From an uncultured Albidovulum sp. (GTDB taxonomy: Bacteria > Pseudomonadota > Alphaproteobacteria > Rhodobacterales > Rhodobacteraceae): DNA of 64,000 nt. This document shows, in pieces, positions 57,418 to 64,000 of this stretch (its first letter is position 1; every line of letters begins with the position of its first letter). The stretch covers positions 62,001 through 126,000 of the forward strand of contig CAJYAD010000010.1 of assembly GCA_913064775.1 (NCBI GenBank), written 5' to 3'. The notes under the pieces were generated by a model that saw only the letters and a program-made list of their open reading frames with translations, had not been told where the DNA came from and did no database searches. Made by a program: the position numbers and the translations under genes.

Positions 57418-59154
57418 TCAGGCCCCGGCCTCCGTGGGCCCGGCTTCCGTGGCTTTGACCTCGGTGGCCCCACCCTCGGAGGTTTCGCCTTCGGAGGTTT
57501 CGGCCGCAGAGACCTCGTCCTCGGAGACCCCGCCATCAGCCAATTCGTCGTCAGCCAGCTCATCGTCAGCCAACCCGCCGTCAGCCGCGGCCAGCTCTTC
57601 GGGGTCGACCCAACCAAGCTGGATGCGCGCGGTCATCACGAGGTGTTGCGCCTCTTCGAGGCTCATCTCGAACTTTTCAAGCACGCCTTCGTCCTTGACC
57701 CGTTCGCCGTTCACCGTGGTCCAGCCGCCGGCCAGTTCCCAGTCGGCGCAGGTGGCGAAATCTTCCAGCGTCAGAACTTCGTCCTCGGCCAGCGCCTCGA
57801 TCATCTGCGGCGTCAGGCCCTCGAAGCTGACCAGGCTGTCCTGCACGCCAAGCTCGCGCGCGCGGTCCATGGACTTGCGGTTCTGCTCTTCCAGGAAATC
57901 GCGGGCCCGGGCCTGCAGCTCTTCCGCCGTCGAGGCGTCGAAGCCGTCGATTGACACCAGTTCGTCGATCTCGACATAGGCGACTTCTTCGAGGCTGGTG
58001 AAGCCTTCGGCCACCAGAAGCTGGGCGATCATCTCGTCCACGTCCAGCGTGTCGATGAACAGCTGGGTGCGTTCGGCGAATTCGGCCTGGCGGCGGGCGC
58101 TTTCGTCCGCTTCGGTCAGGATGTCGATGTCCAGACCGGTCAGCTGGCTGGCCAGACGCACATTCTGGCCGCGACGGCCGATGGCCAGCGACTGCTGCAT
58201 GTCGGGCACGACGACTTCGATCTTGCCGGCCTCTTCGTCGATGACCACCTTGGTCACCTCGGCAGGCTGCAGCGCGTTCACCAGAAAGGTCGCCTGATCC
58301 TCGTTCCACGGGATGATGTCGATCTTCTCGCCCTGAAGCTCGTTCACCACCGCCTGAACACGGCTGCCGCGCATGCCGACGCAGGCGCCGACCGGGTCGA
58401 TCGAGTTGTCATAGGAAATCACGGCGATCTTGGCGCGCGAGCCCGGGTCGCGGGCGACCGCCTTGATCTCGATGATGCCGTCGTAGATTTCCGGCACTTC
58501 CATCTTGAACAGCTCGGCCATGAAATGCGGATCGGTGCGCGACAGGAAGACCTGCGGACCCCGGGCCTCGCGGCGCACATCCTTGATATAGGCGCGGATG
58601 CGGTCGTTCGGGCGATAGGCTTCGCGGCCGATCTTCTCGTTGCGGCGCAGGATGCCCTCGCCACGGCCGATGTCGACGATGATGTTGCCGTATTCCTCGC
58701 GCTTGACGATGCCGTTGATGATCGTGCCGGCGCGGTCCTTGAATTCCTCGTACTGGCGATCACGCTCGGCTTCGCGGACCTTCTGCAAGATCACCTGCTT
58801 GGCCGATTGCGCGGCGATTCGGCCCATCTCGACCGGGGGCACCTCATCGGTGAGCTCATCGCCCACCTTGGGGTCCGACAGGAATTGCTTGGCCTGCTGG
58901 ACGGTCAGCTCGGCCTGGTAATTCTCCAGCAGATCATCTTCCACGACCGTGCGCACCCGGGTGAAGGTGGCCTTGCCGGTCTTGCGGTCGATCGCCACGC
59001 GGATGTCCATCTCGGCCCCGTAGCGCGACTTGGCGGCGCGGGCGAGGCTTTCCTCCATCGCCTGGATCACCAGGTCCGGGTCGATCATCTTCTCGCGTGC
59101 GACCGCATCGGCGGTCTGCAGAAGTTCCAGCTGGTTGGCAGAGGTAATCGCCAT
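57418..59154 (-). CDS. nusA: Transcription termination/antitermination factor NusA
   Basis: The protein has 578 residues. An N-terminal polymerase-binding domain is followed by S1 and two KH domains ([32 protein letters not shown]) and two helix-hairpin-helix repeats. The tail (about 525-578) is acidic with the repeated unit LADDE or LADGG and then Ser/Thr/Glu-rich units. It controls pausing, termination and antitermination, and its own operon carries a terminator before rimP. Confidence 0.96.
   Translation of the reverse strand: MAITSANQLELLQTADAVAREKMIDPDLVIQAMEESLARAAKSRYGAEMDIRVAIDRKTGKATFTRVRTVVEDDLLENYQAELTVQQAKQFLSDPKVGDELTDEVPPVEMGRIAAQSAKQVILQKVREAERDRQYEEFKDRAGTIINGIVKREEYGNIIVDIGRGEGILRRNEKIGREAYRPNDRIRAYIKDVRREARGPQVFLSRTDPHFMAELFKMEVPEIYDGIIEIKAVARDPGSRAKIAVISYDNSIDPVGACVGMRGSRVQAVVNELQGEKIDIIPWNEDQATFLVNALQPAEVTKVVIDEEAGKIEVVVPDMQQSLAIGRRGQNVRLASQLTGLDIDILTEADESARRQAEFAERTQLFIDTLDVDEMIAQLLVAEGFTSLEEVAYVEIDELVSIDGFDASTAEELQARARDFLEEQNRKSMDRARELGVQDSLVSFEGLTPQMIEALAEDEVLTLEDFATCADWELAGGWTTVNGERVKDEGVLEKFEMSLEEAQHLVMTARIQLGWVDPEELAAADGGLADDELADDELADGGVSEDEVSAAETSEGETSEGGATEVKATEAGPTEAGA
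57524..57590 (-). repeat. 15-bp in-frame repeat in the nusA tail
   Basis: The unit GTCAGCCA-TC-TC (read on plus) recurs about every 15 bases between 57535 and 57585, encoding [10 protein letters not shown] and LADGG. Copies differ by a few bases. Confidence 0.55.
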
Positions 59155-59157
59155 GTC

Positions 59158-59808
59158 TCACTCCTCCTTGGAAGCGGTGGGGTCAGCGGTGGGGTCAGCA
59201 GTGGGGTCAGCAGTGGGGTCAGCGGTCGGGTCTTCGTCGTCTTCGTCGGTTTCGATCTCGTCGAACTGGCTTTCGTCGATCGCGCCGGACGCCTTCTTCT
59301 GGCGCAGCATCTCAGAGATCAGCTCGTCGGTCAGGACCAGTTTGGCATCTGACAGCCAGTCGAAGTTGAGGCCGATGGTGACCACTTCGCCCTGGCTCTC
59401 GATCTCGATCAGCACATCCTGAACCTCGGTGCCGCGCAGCACGCCCTTGAAGCGGCGCTGGCCGTCGATCAGTTCGGTGGTCTCGATGCGGGCCTCATAG
59501 CCCTCCCAGGCGTCGAAATCCTTCAGCCGGGTCAGCGGCCGGTCGATGCCGGGGCTGGACACTTCCAGAACATAGGGGTCATCCAGCGGATCCTCGACAT
59601 CAAGCACGGCCGAAACGGCGGTTGAGATCTTGGCGCAATCGTCCACCTCGATCCCGCCTTCGGGCCGGTCTGCCATGATCTGCAGGGTGCGGGTCCTGCC
59701 ACCCATCAGACGGACGCGCACCAACTCGAACCCCAGCCCTTCGATGGCGGGGGTGATGATCGAGGCAAGGCGCTGGTCGATGGCGCTTTTGGCGATGAGG
59801 TCGGTCAT
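59158..59808 (-). CDS. rimP: Ribosome maturation factor RimP
   Basis: The protein has 216 residues, longer than usual because of a tail. The core has [39 protein letters not shown] and [20 protein letters not shown]. It is needed for 30S maturation. The last part (from about 185) is acidic followed by five DPTA units. The ATG at 59808 lies only 16 bases after a terminator T-run, and its ribosome binding site is weak. Confidence 0.95.
   Translation of the reverse strand: MTDLIAKSAIDQRLASIITPAIEGLGFELVRVRLMGGRTRTLQIMADRPEGGIEVDDCAKISTAVSAVLDVEDPLDDPYVLEVSSPGIDRPLTRLKDFDAWEGYEARIETTELIDGQRRFKGVLRGTEVQDVLIEIESQGEVVTIGLNFDWLSDAKLVLTDELISEMLRQKKASGAIDESQFDEIETDEDDEDPTADPTADPTADPTADPTASKEE
59174..59233 (-). 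repeat. 12-bp tandem repeat, five units, in rimP
   Basis: Five consecutive 12-base units (plus-strand form GCGGTGGGGTCA or GCAGTGGGGTCA, last one altered) encode DPTA five times at the RimP C-terminus. Two pairs of neighbours are identical, which indicates recent expansion by slippage. Confidence 0.9.
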
Positions 59809-59824
59809 GGGTGATCCGAGAAAT

Positions 59825-59850
59825 AAAAAAGCGGGCTCTTGCGGCCCGCC
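59825..59850 (-). terminator. Terminator in the rimP leader (attenuator candidate)
   Basis: On the minus strand GCGGGC pairs with GCCCGC around CGCAAGA and is followed by TTTTTT. It lies between the predicted rimP promoter and rimP, with the T-run 16 bases before the start codon. A second hairpin (GCCTG/CAGGC, 59867-59888) lies upstream in the same leader. Confidence 0.75.
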
Positions 59851-59903
59851 GTACACGTTCGGTGGAGCCTGGGTTTGGACCCTCAGGCACCGCTGTTGAG
59901 GTG

Positions 59904-59932
59904 CATATACGCAAGGAAGGCCGAGTCTGCAA
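59904..59932 (-). promoter_or_regulatory. Predicted promoter of the rimP-nusA-ylxR-infB operon
   Basis: TTGCAG (59932-59927), 17-base spacer, TATATG (59909-59904). The predicted start near 59897 gives a leader of about 89 bases that holds two hairpins, the second a complete intrinsic terminator. Confidence 0.55.
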
Positions 59933-59976
59933 GAGGGAAGCTTTCGGCGCCCCGCGCGCGCCGCTATCCCCGGCCG

Positions 59977-60426
59977 TTATCCCCGGTTGTCCCGCCAGAT
60001 CCGCCAGTTCAGCGCCGCCGCCACGCCGACCCAGACAAGATAGGGCAGCAAGATCAGCCCGGCCAGCCAGTCGATCTGCCAGAAGGACCAGAGCGTGGCC
60101 AGCACCGCCAGCCACAGCGCCACGATCACCGCCATGCCCAGCGCCATCCGCCGCGCGCCGAAGAACACCGGCGTCCACAGCGTGTTCAGCGCGATCTGCA
60201 AGGCCCAGAAGGCCAGCGCCTGGCCCGCGCCGGGCCGCAGCGCCACCCGCGCGGCGGCATAGCTCATCAGCACGTAAAGCGCCGTCCAGACCACCGGAAA
60301 GGCCCATTTCGGCGGGGTCCAGGATGGTTTCGCCAGCCCCTCGTACCAGGGGCCGGGCTTGAACAGCATCCCCGTCGCCCCGGCGGCAACGGTGGCGGCA
60401 AGGAACGTCAGGAACAGCGTCAGCAT
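59977..60426 (-). CDS. tspO: TspO/MBR family tryptophan-rich sensory protein
   Basis: The protein has 149 residues with five membrane helices. KPSWTPPKWAFPVVWTALYV and LNTLWTPVFFGARRMALG are TspO signatures; the tail is NWRIWRDN. It binds porphyrins and, in Rhodobacter sphaeroides, lowers expression of photosynthesis genes from the outer membrane. It lies upstream of the rimP promoter in the same direction, and the leader terminator could also end its message. Confidence 0.93.
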   Translation of the reverse strand: MLTLFLTFLAATVAAGATGMLFKPGPWYEGLAKPSWTPPKWAFPVVWTALYVLMSYAAARVALRPGAGQALAFWALQIALNTLWTPVFFGARRMALGMAVIVALWLAVLATLWSFWQIDWLAGLILLPYLVWVGVAAALNWRIWRDNRG

Positions 60427-60461
60427 CGGCAGATCTCCTTAGGTGGCCAACCCCCGAGGGG

Positions 60462-61901
60462 TCAGGACAGTTCCCTCACCGCTGCTTGCGCTTGGGCGAA
60501 ACGGGCGTGGGCAGCCTCGAACGCATCGCGCAGGGCCGGGTCGGGGGCAAAGACGGTCTCGGTTTCGGGCGCCGTGGCGATCTCGGGCCCCGCGCCGGTC
60601 GCCGCCATCAGCGCCAGCCGCGCGGCCCCGAAAGCGGCGCCGAAATCGCCCGCGACCGGGCGCGTCACCTCGATATCCAGCAGCGAGGCCAGCGCCGCCA
60701 GCCAATAATCCGACCGCGCCCCGCCGCCCACCGCGATCAGCCGCGCGATCCCGGTGCCGGTCGCGGCCAGCGCGTCGCGGCAATCGCGGATCGCGAAGGC
60801 CACGCCCTCCAGCACCGCCCGCGTCGCCGCCGCCCGGTCCGTCGCATGTTCCAGCCCCAGGAACGCGCCCCGCACCTGCGCGTCGTTCAAGGGCGTCCGC
60901 TCACCGCCCAGATAGGGCAGGAACAGGGTCTTTCCGGGTGCCTGCAGGGCACCCAGCGCGCCGGTCAGCGCCCCGGCCTCGGCGCCCACCAGCCTTGCGT
61001 ACCAGTTCAGCGCATCGGTCGCGGCCAGGATCACGCCCATCTGGTGCCAGGTGTCCGGCAGCGCATGGCAGAAACTATGCACCGCGGTTTCGGGCGCGGG
61101 CCGGTAGCCGTCGTTCGCCGCGAACAATACGCCCGAGGTGCCAAGGCTGACGAAGGCCTCGCCGGCCCGCACCACGCCGACGCCGACGCCCGACGCCGCG
61201 TTGTCGCCGCCGCCGCCCGCGACGATCACGGCGTCCGGCATGCCGAACCGCCGCGCCAGCGCCGGGCGCAGATGGCCCGAAACCTCGGATCCCTCGACCA
61301 GCCGAGGCATCGCCGCGCGGCCAAGGCCGGTGGCGGCCAGCAGCCCCTCGTCCCAGTCGCGCTTGCCGGTGTCGAGCCAGCTGGTGCCCGCCGCATCCGA
61401 CATCTCGGCGACATGATCCCCGGTCAGCCAGAGGCGCAGGTAATCCTTGGGCAGCAGCACCTTCGCCAGCTTGTCGAAGATCTCGGGTTCATGCCGCTGG
61501 ACCCAGACCAGCTTGGGCGCGGTGAAGCCCGCAAAGACGATATTGCCGGTGATCGCGCGGAACCGGGGATCGGCGTCCAGCTCGGCCGCCTCGGCCGCGG
61601 CGCGGCTGTCGTTCCACAGGATGCAGGGTCGCAGCACCGCATCGCCCGAATCAAGCAGCGTCGCGCCATGCATATGCCCCGAAAGGCCGATCGCCTTCAC
61701 CTGCCGCAGCGGCACCTTCGCCGCCAGCGCGTCCAGAACTGCCTCGGCGGCGGCGATCCAGTCGGCGGGGTCCTGTTCCGACCAGCCGGCCCGCGGGCGG
61801 CTGACGCCCAGCGGCGCGGTCGCTTCGGCCAGCACCCTCTGATCCGCATCGATCAGCAGGCCCTTGAGGCCCGAGGTTCCCAGATCGAGCCCCAGATACA
61901 T
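60462..61901 (-). CDS. xylB: Xylulokinase (FGGY family)
   Basis: The protein has 479 residues. It starts MYLGLDLGTSGLKGLLIDAD and carries GLSGHMHGATLLD, CILWNDSRAAAEA, GGGGDNAASGVGVG and GVAFAIRDC, matching xylulokinases; the first motif usually reads GQMHG. It phosphorylates D-xylulose to xylulose 5-phosphate. No xylA or pentose transporter is present, so it may serve another polyol route. GGAGGGG precedes the ATG. Confidence 0.9.
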   Translation of the reverse strand: MYLGLDLGTSGLKGLLIDADQRVLAEATAPLGVSRPRAGWSEQDPADWIAAAEAVLDALAAKVPLRQVKAIGLSGHMHGATLLDSGDAVLRPCILWNDSRAAAEAAELDADPRFRAITGNIVFAGFTAPKLVWVQRHEPEIFDKLAKVLLPKDYLRLWLTGDHVAEMSDAAGTSWLDTGKRDWDEGLLAATGLGRAAMPRLVEGSEVSGHLRPALARRFGMPDAVIVAGGGGDNAASGVGVGVVRAGEAFVSLGTSGVLFAANDGYRPAPETAVHSFCHALPDTWHQMGVILAATDALNWYARLVGAEAGALTGALGALQAPGKTLFLPYLGGERTPLNDAQVRGAFLGLEHATDRAAATRAVLEGVAFAIRDCRDALAATGTGIARLIAVGGGARSDYWLAALASLLDIEVTRPVAGDFGAAFGAARLALMAATGAGPEIATAPETETVFAPDPALRDAFEAAHARFAQAQAAVRELS

Positions 61902-61989
61902 GTCGCCACCCCTCCGCGTCCCGGTTCGACCGGGGCAGAGCATAGTGCCGCGTTCGTCGGCGTCCACATGAAGCGCGTGTCGAACTCTC

Positions 61990-62058
61990 CTTTCAGTGTT
62001 CCCCAAATACGCGCGCGGCCATAGACGCCAAGCCAGCGTATTTAGGGAACACTGAAAG
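61990..62058. repeat. Head-to-head pair of type B cores between mcd and xylB
   Basis: Two 23-base B cores lie at 61990-62012 (minus) and 62036-62058 (plus), separated by 23 bases. They match except for one base and so form a 46-base hairpin-capable dyad seven bases after mcd. Each reads GCGTATTT, then GGGGAAC or AGGGAAC, then ACTGAAAG, outward from the centre. The GC hairpin of full B elements is missing. Confidence 0.8.
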
Positions 62059-62065
62059 CAGGGGG

Positions 62066-63730
62066 TCAGCCCAGCAGGCGGCGGGCGATCACCTGGGCCT
62101 GGATCTCGGCCGCGCCCTCGAAGATGTTGAGGATGCGCGCGTCGCAGAGGATCCGGCTGATCTGATATTCCAGCGCAAAGCCGTTGCCGCCGTGGATCTG
62201 CAGCGCATTGTCCGCCGCCGCCCAGGCGACGCGGGCGCCCAGCAGCTTGGCCATCCCGGCCTCCAGATCGCAGCGCCGGTCGTGGTCCTTTTCCGAGGCG
62301 GCGAAATAGGTCAGCTGGCGGGCGATCATGATCTCGGCCGCCATCATCGCGAGCTTCCCCGCGACGCGGGGAAATTCGACCAGTGACTTGCCGAACTGCT
62401 TGCGGTCCTCGGCATAGCGCAGCCCGACCTCCAGCGCGTTCTGCGCCACGCCGATGGCGCGGGCGGCGGTCTGGATACGGGCGGATTCGAAGGTTTGCAT
62501 GAGCTGCTTGAAGCCCTGCCCCTCGACCCCGCCCAGCAGGTTTCCGGCCTTCACCTCGAAGCCGTCGAAGCCCAGTTCGTATTCCTTCATGCCGCGGTAG
62601 CCCAGCACCTCGATCTCGCCGCCACTCATGCCGGGGGTGGGGAAGGGGTCGGCATCGTCGCCCGGGGTCTTCTCGGCGATGAACATCGACAGGCCGCGGT
62701 AATCCGTGGTCTCGGGGTCGGTGCGCGCCAGAAGCGTCATGATATGGGCGCGCGCGGCATGGGTGATCCAGGTCTTGTTGCCGGTGACCTTGTAGGTGTC
62801 GCCTTCCTTGAGCGCGCGGGTGCGCAGGGCGCCAAGGTCCGATCCGGTGTTCGGTTCGGTGAACACCGCGGTGGGCAGCACCTCGCCGCTGGCGATCTTC
62901 GGCAGCCAGTGGCTTTTCTGTTCGTCGGTGCCGCCGCACAGGATCAGCTCGGCCGCGATCTCGGACCGGGTGCCAAGGCTGCCGACGCCGATATAGCCAC
63001 GGCTGAGTTCCTCGCTCACCACCACCATCGAGGCCTTCGACATCCCCAGCCCGCCCAGGTTCTCGGGGATGGTCAGGCCAAAGACGCCGAGGTCGGCCAG
63101 TTCCTCGATCACCTCCATCGGGATGAAGTCGTCCTTCAGGTGCCAGTCATGGGCATGGGGGGCGATGCGGTCGTCGGCATAGCGGCGGAACTGGTCGCGG
63201 ATCATCTCCAGCTCCTCGTCGAGGCCCGAGGTGCCGAAGGTCGCCCGCCCGTGATTGTCGCGCATCAACGCCACCAGCCGGGCCCGCGCCGCCGGGCTGT
63301 TGCCGCGCAGAAGCGGCGCCGCCGCGCCCCAATCCGGCGCCTCGATGCCAAGATCGGCAAGCCGGGCGATCTCTCCCTGGCTCATCGGGATGCCGCCGGC
63401 GATCTGGGCCATGAATTCGCCCACGCCGATCTGCAAAAGCAGCGCCTCCATCTCGCCGAAGGCGCCCTGATCGGCGACCCGCCCGGCCCAGCCCGACATC
63501 TGGCGCAGGCTTTCCACGTAGGTGGCCAGCCAGGCCAGCGCATGGGCCGCGAACTGATCGGCCTCTAGCGCCGCGGCCGAGACCTTACCGTCCTGCATCA
63601 CCCGCGTCCGCAGCTTTGCCACCGCCTCGGCCAGCAGCGCCTCGGCCACCGGCACGGCGGCTTCGGCCTTGGCGCGAAGATCCGGCAGGATCGGGCTTTC
63701 GGCACTGGCGGCGGTACCATCATGCGGCAT
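62066..63730 (-). CDS. mcd: (2S)-Methylsuccinyl-CoA dehydrogenase
   Basis: The protein has 554 residues: an acyl-CoA dehydrogenase fold (from about 170) preceded by an extension of about 150 residues, the mark of Mcd. Motifs are FTEPNTGSDLGALRTRA (FAD), YRGMKEYELGFDGFEV, and the catalytic Glu in NIFEGAAEIQAQV. It oxidises methylsuccinyl-CoA to mesaconyl-CoA in the ethylmalonyl-CoA pathway for acetate use. The ATG at 63730 has GGAGAAG before it. Assignment rests on length and layout. Confidence 0.8.
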   Translation of the reverse strand: MPHDGTAASAESPILPDLRAKAEAAVPVAEALLAEAVAKLRTRVMQDGKVSAAALEADQFAAHALAWLATYVESLRQMSGWAGRVADQGAFGEMEALLLQIGVGEFMAQIAGGIPMSQGEIARLADLGIEAPDWGAAAPLLRGNSPAARARLVALMRDNHGRATFGTSGLDEELEMIRDQFRRYADDRIAPHAHDWHLKDDFIPMEVIEELADLGVFGLTIPENLGGLGMSKASMVVVSEELSRGYIGVGSLGTRSEIAAELILCGGTDEQKSHWLPKIASGEVLPTAVFTEPNTGSDLGALRTRALKEGDTYKVTGNKTWITHAARAHIMTLLARTDPETTDYRGLSMFIAEKTPGDDADPFPTPGMSGGEIEVLGYRGMKEYELGFDGFEVKAGNLLGGVEGQGFKQLMQTFESARIQTAARAIGVAQNALEVGLRYAEDRKQFGKSLVEFPRVAGKLAMMAAEIMIARQLTYFAASEKDHDRRCDLEAGMAKLLGARVAWAAADNALQIHGGNGFALEYQISRILCDARILNIFEGAAEIQAQVIARRLLG

Positions 63731-63752
63731 GGGTCTTCTCCGTTTCTGCAGG

Positions 63753-63789
63753 TGCGAAATCTGATAGGGCTTTCGCAACCGCAGCGCAA
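63753..63789 (-). promoter_or_regulatory. mcd promoter with a TGCGAAA/TTTCGCA operator
   Basis: On the minus strand TTGCGC (63789-63784), 17 bases, TATCAG (63766-63761) fits a promoter. TGCGAAA (63753-63759) and TTTCGCA (63771-63777) form a perfect 7-bp dyad with an 11-base spacer that contains the -10. TTTGC/GCAAA-like sites are used by RamB-type regulators of acetate genes; the match here is partial. Confidence 0.5.
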
Positions 63790-63894
63790 TAAAAATTCGC
63801 CGTGAGGTCACCAAGCGCACAAAAGTGTCGCTTTCAGAAAGACGCTGCGCCGCCGTTGCATCCCGTCTAAAAGATCGGAAAACGGAGACGCATC

Positions 63895-64000
63895 ATGGAG
63901 CATCTGATCGGTGGGCTGGCGCCATCGACCTTCATGCTGGCATTCGGCATCACGCTGTTCGCGGGGCTCGTGAAGGGCGCGGTCGGCTTTGCCCTGCCGA
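63895..64000 (+). CDS. TauE/SafE-family permease, partial
   Basis: Only 35 residues are inside the window: MEHLIGGLAPSTFMLAFGIT and then LFAGLVKGAVGFALP. The AGLVKGAVGF segment matches the first half-repeat of the TauE/SafE (DUF81) family, membrane permeases for sulfite, sulfonates or other organic anions. It is divergent from mcd. Substrate cannot be judged. GGAGA lies eight bases before the ATG. Confidence 0.7.
   Translation, partial: MEHLIGGLAPSTFMLAFGITLFAGLVKGAVGFALP

Noticed and set aside
59174-59233. Short regular repeats resembling a CRISPR array
   Set aside because: They are contiguous 12-bp units without spacers, in frame within rimP.
59883-59906. A seven-codon leader peptide (ATGCACCTC to TGA) in the rimP leader
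   Set aside because: Its ATG lies within the predicted -10 box, so it would not be transcribed from that promoter.
61902-62939. A long N-terminal extension of xylulokinase reaching into mcd
   Set aside because: The added part is a frame-shifted reading of mcd and is low-complexity. The ATG at 61901 with its GGAGGGG site gives the normal start.

Overview
The window is a G+C-rich, gene-dense stretch of an alphaproteobacterial chromosome, most likely from the Rhodobacteraceae (Rhodobacter, Cereibacter, Paracoccus or a near relative). This rests on gene content and neighbourhoods: a PetP/PetR-type regulator pair, a gltD-hypothetical-gltB operon, the rimP-nusA-ylxR-infB operon behind tspO, a methylsuccinyl-CoA dehydrogenase of the ethylmalonyl-CoA pathway, heat-shock promoters of the alphaproteobacterial CTTG-N17/18-CYTATnTnnG type, and recurrent intergenic hairpin/ATATTT elements. 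I see no rRNA, IS element, prophage, integrase, CRISPR array, toxin-antitoxin pair or defence island. It reads as core chromosome.

Layout. 1-3.9 kb: nitrilase-family hydrolase (partial), glutaredoxin, ComF, a methyltransferase, ferrochelatase and a small exported protein. 4.2-12.7 kb: L,D-transpeptidase, an m5U-type RNA methyltransferase, an ABC exporter, CCA-adding enzyme, CoA-type Nudix hydrolase, Hsp33, another Nudix hydrolase and an APH/P-loop kinase fusion. 12.9-24.6 kb: LysR regulator, 2,4-dienoyl-CoA reductase, RecO, an SDR reductase, TamA/TamB and a BrkB-type membrane protein. 24.7-29.7 kb: a second small exported protein, a glycosyltransferase facing a UDP-sugar epimerase, tRNA-Leu(CAG), an NDUFA9-like protein and UppP. 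29.9-38.3 kb: gltD, a secreted hypothetical protein, gltB, MtgA and a GST. 38.4-48 kb: QueG, a 65-residue orphan, IlvE, petP/petR, AlkB, DnaK, DnaJ, RadC and a secreted hypothetical protein. 48-54 kb: SecA, a periplasmic parvulin, ArgJ, MutT and a 45-residue gene. 54-60 kb: rimP-nusA-ylxR-infB. 60-64 kb: TspO, xylulokinase, methylsuccinyl-CoA dehydrogenase and the start of a TauE/SafE permease.

Functional links. Envelope biogenesis is over-represented (SecA, a parvulin foldase, TamAB, UppP, MtgA, L,D-transpeptidase and sugar-nucleotide enzymes). Proteostasis is second (DnaK/J, Hsp33), and the dnaK and hslO genes both carry convincing sigma-32 promoters. Translation and RNA metabolism come third (IF-2, NusA, RimP, YlxR, CCA enzyme, QueG, RNA methyltransferase). 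Ammonium assimilation (GltBD), arginine and branched-chain amino acid synthesis, heme synthesis and C2 assimilation (Mcd) fill in central metabolism.

The least explained material is non-coding. There are two related families of intergenic repeats (called A and B here), one of which appears to contain the dnaK promoter. A terminator lies between the rimP promoter and rimP. An 11-bp inverted repeat sits on the gltD promoter, and another surrounds the mcd -10 box. Two paralogous short exported proteins, a 45-residue and a 65-residue gene, and in-frame repeat tails on RimP and NusA are the most interesting coding items. I did not find a convincing new multigene system.
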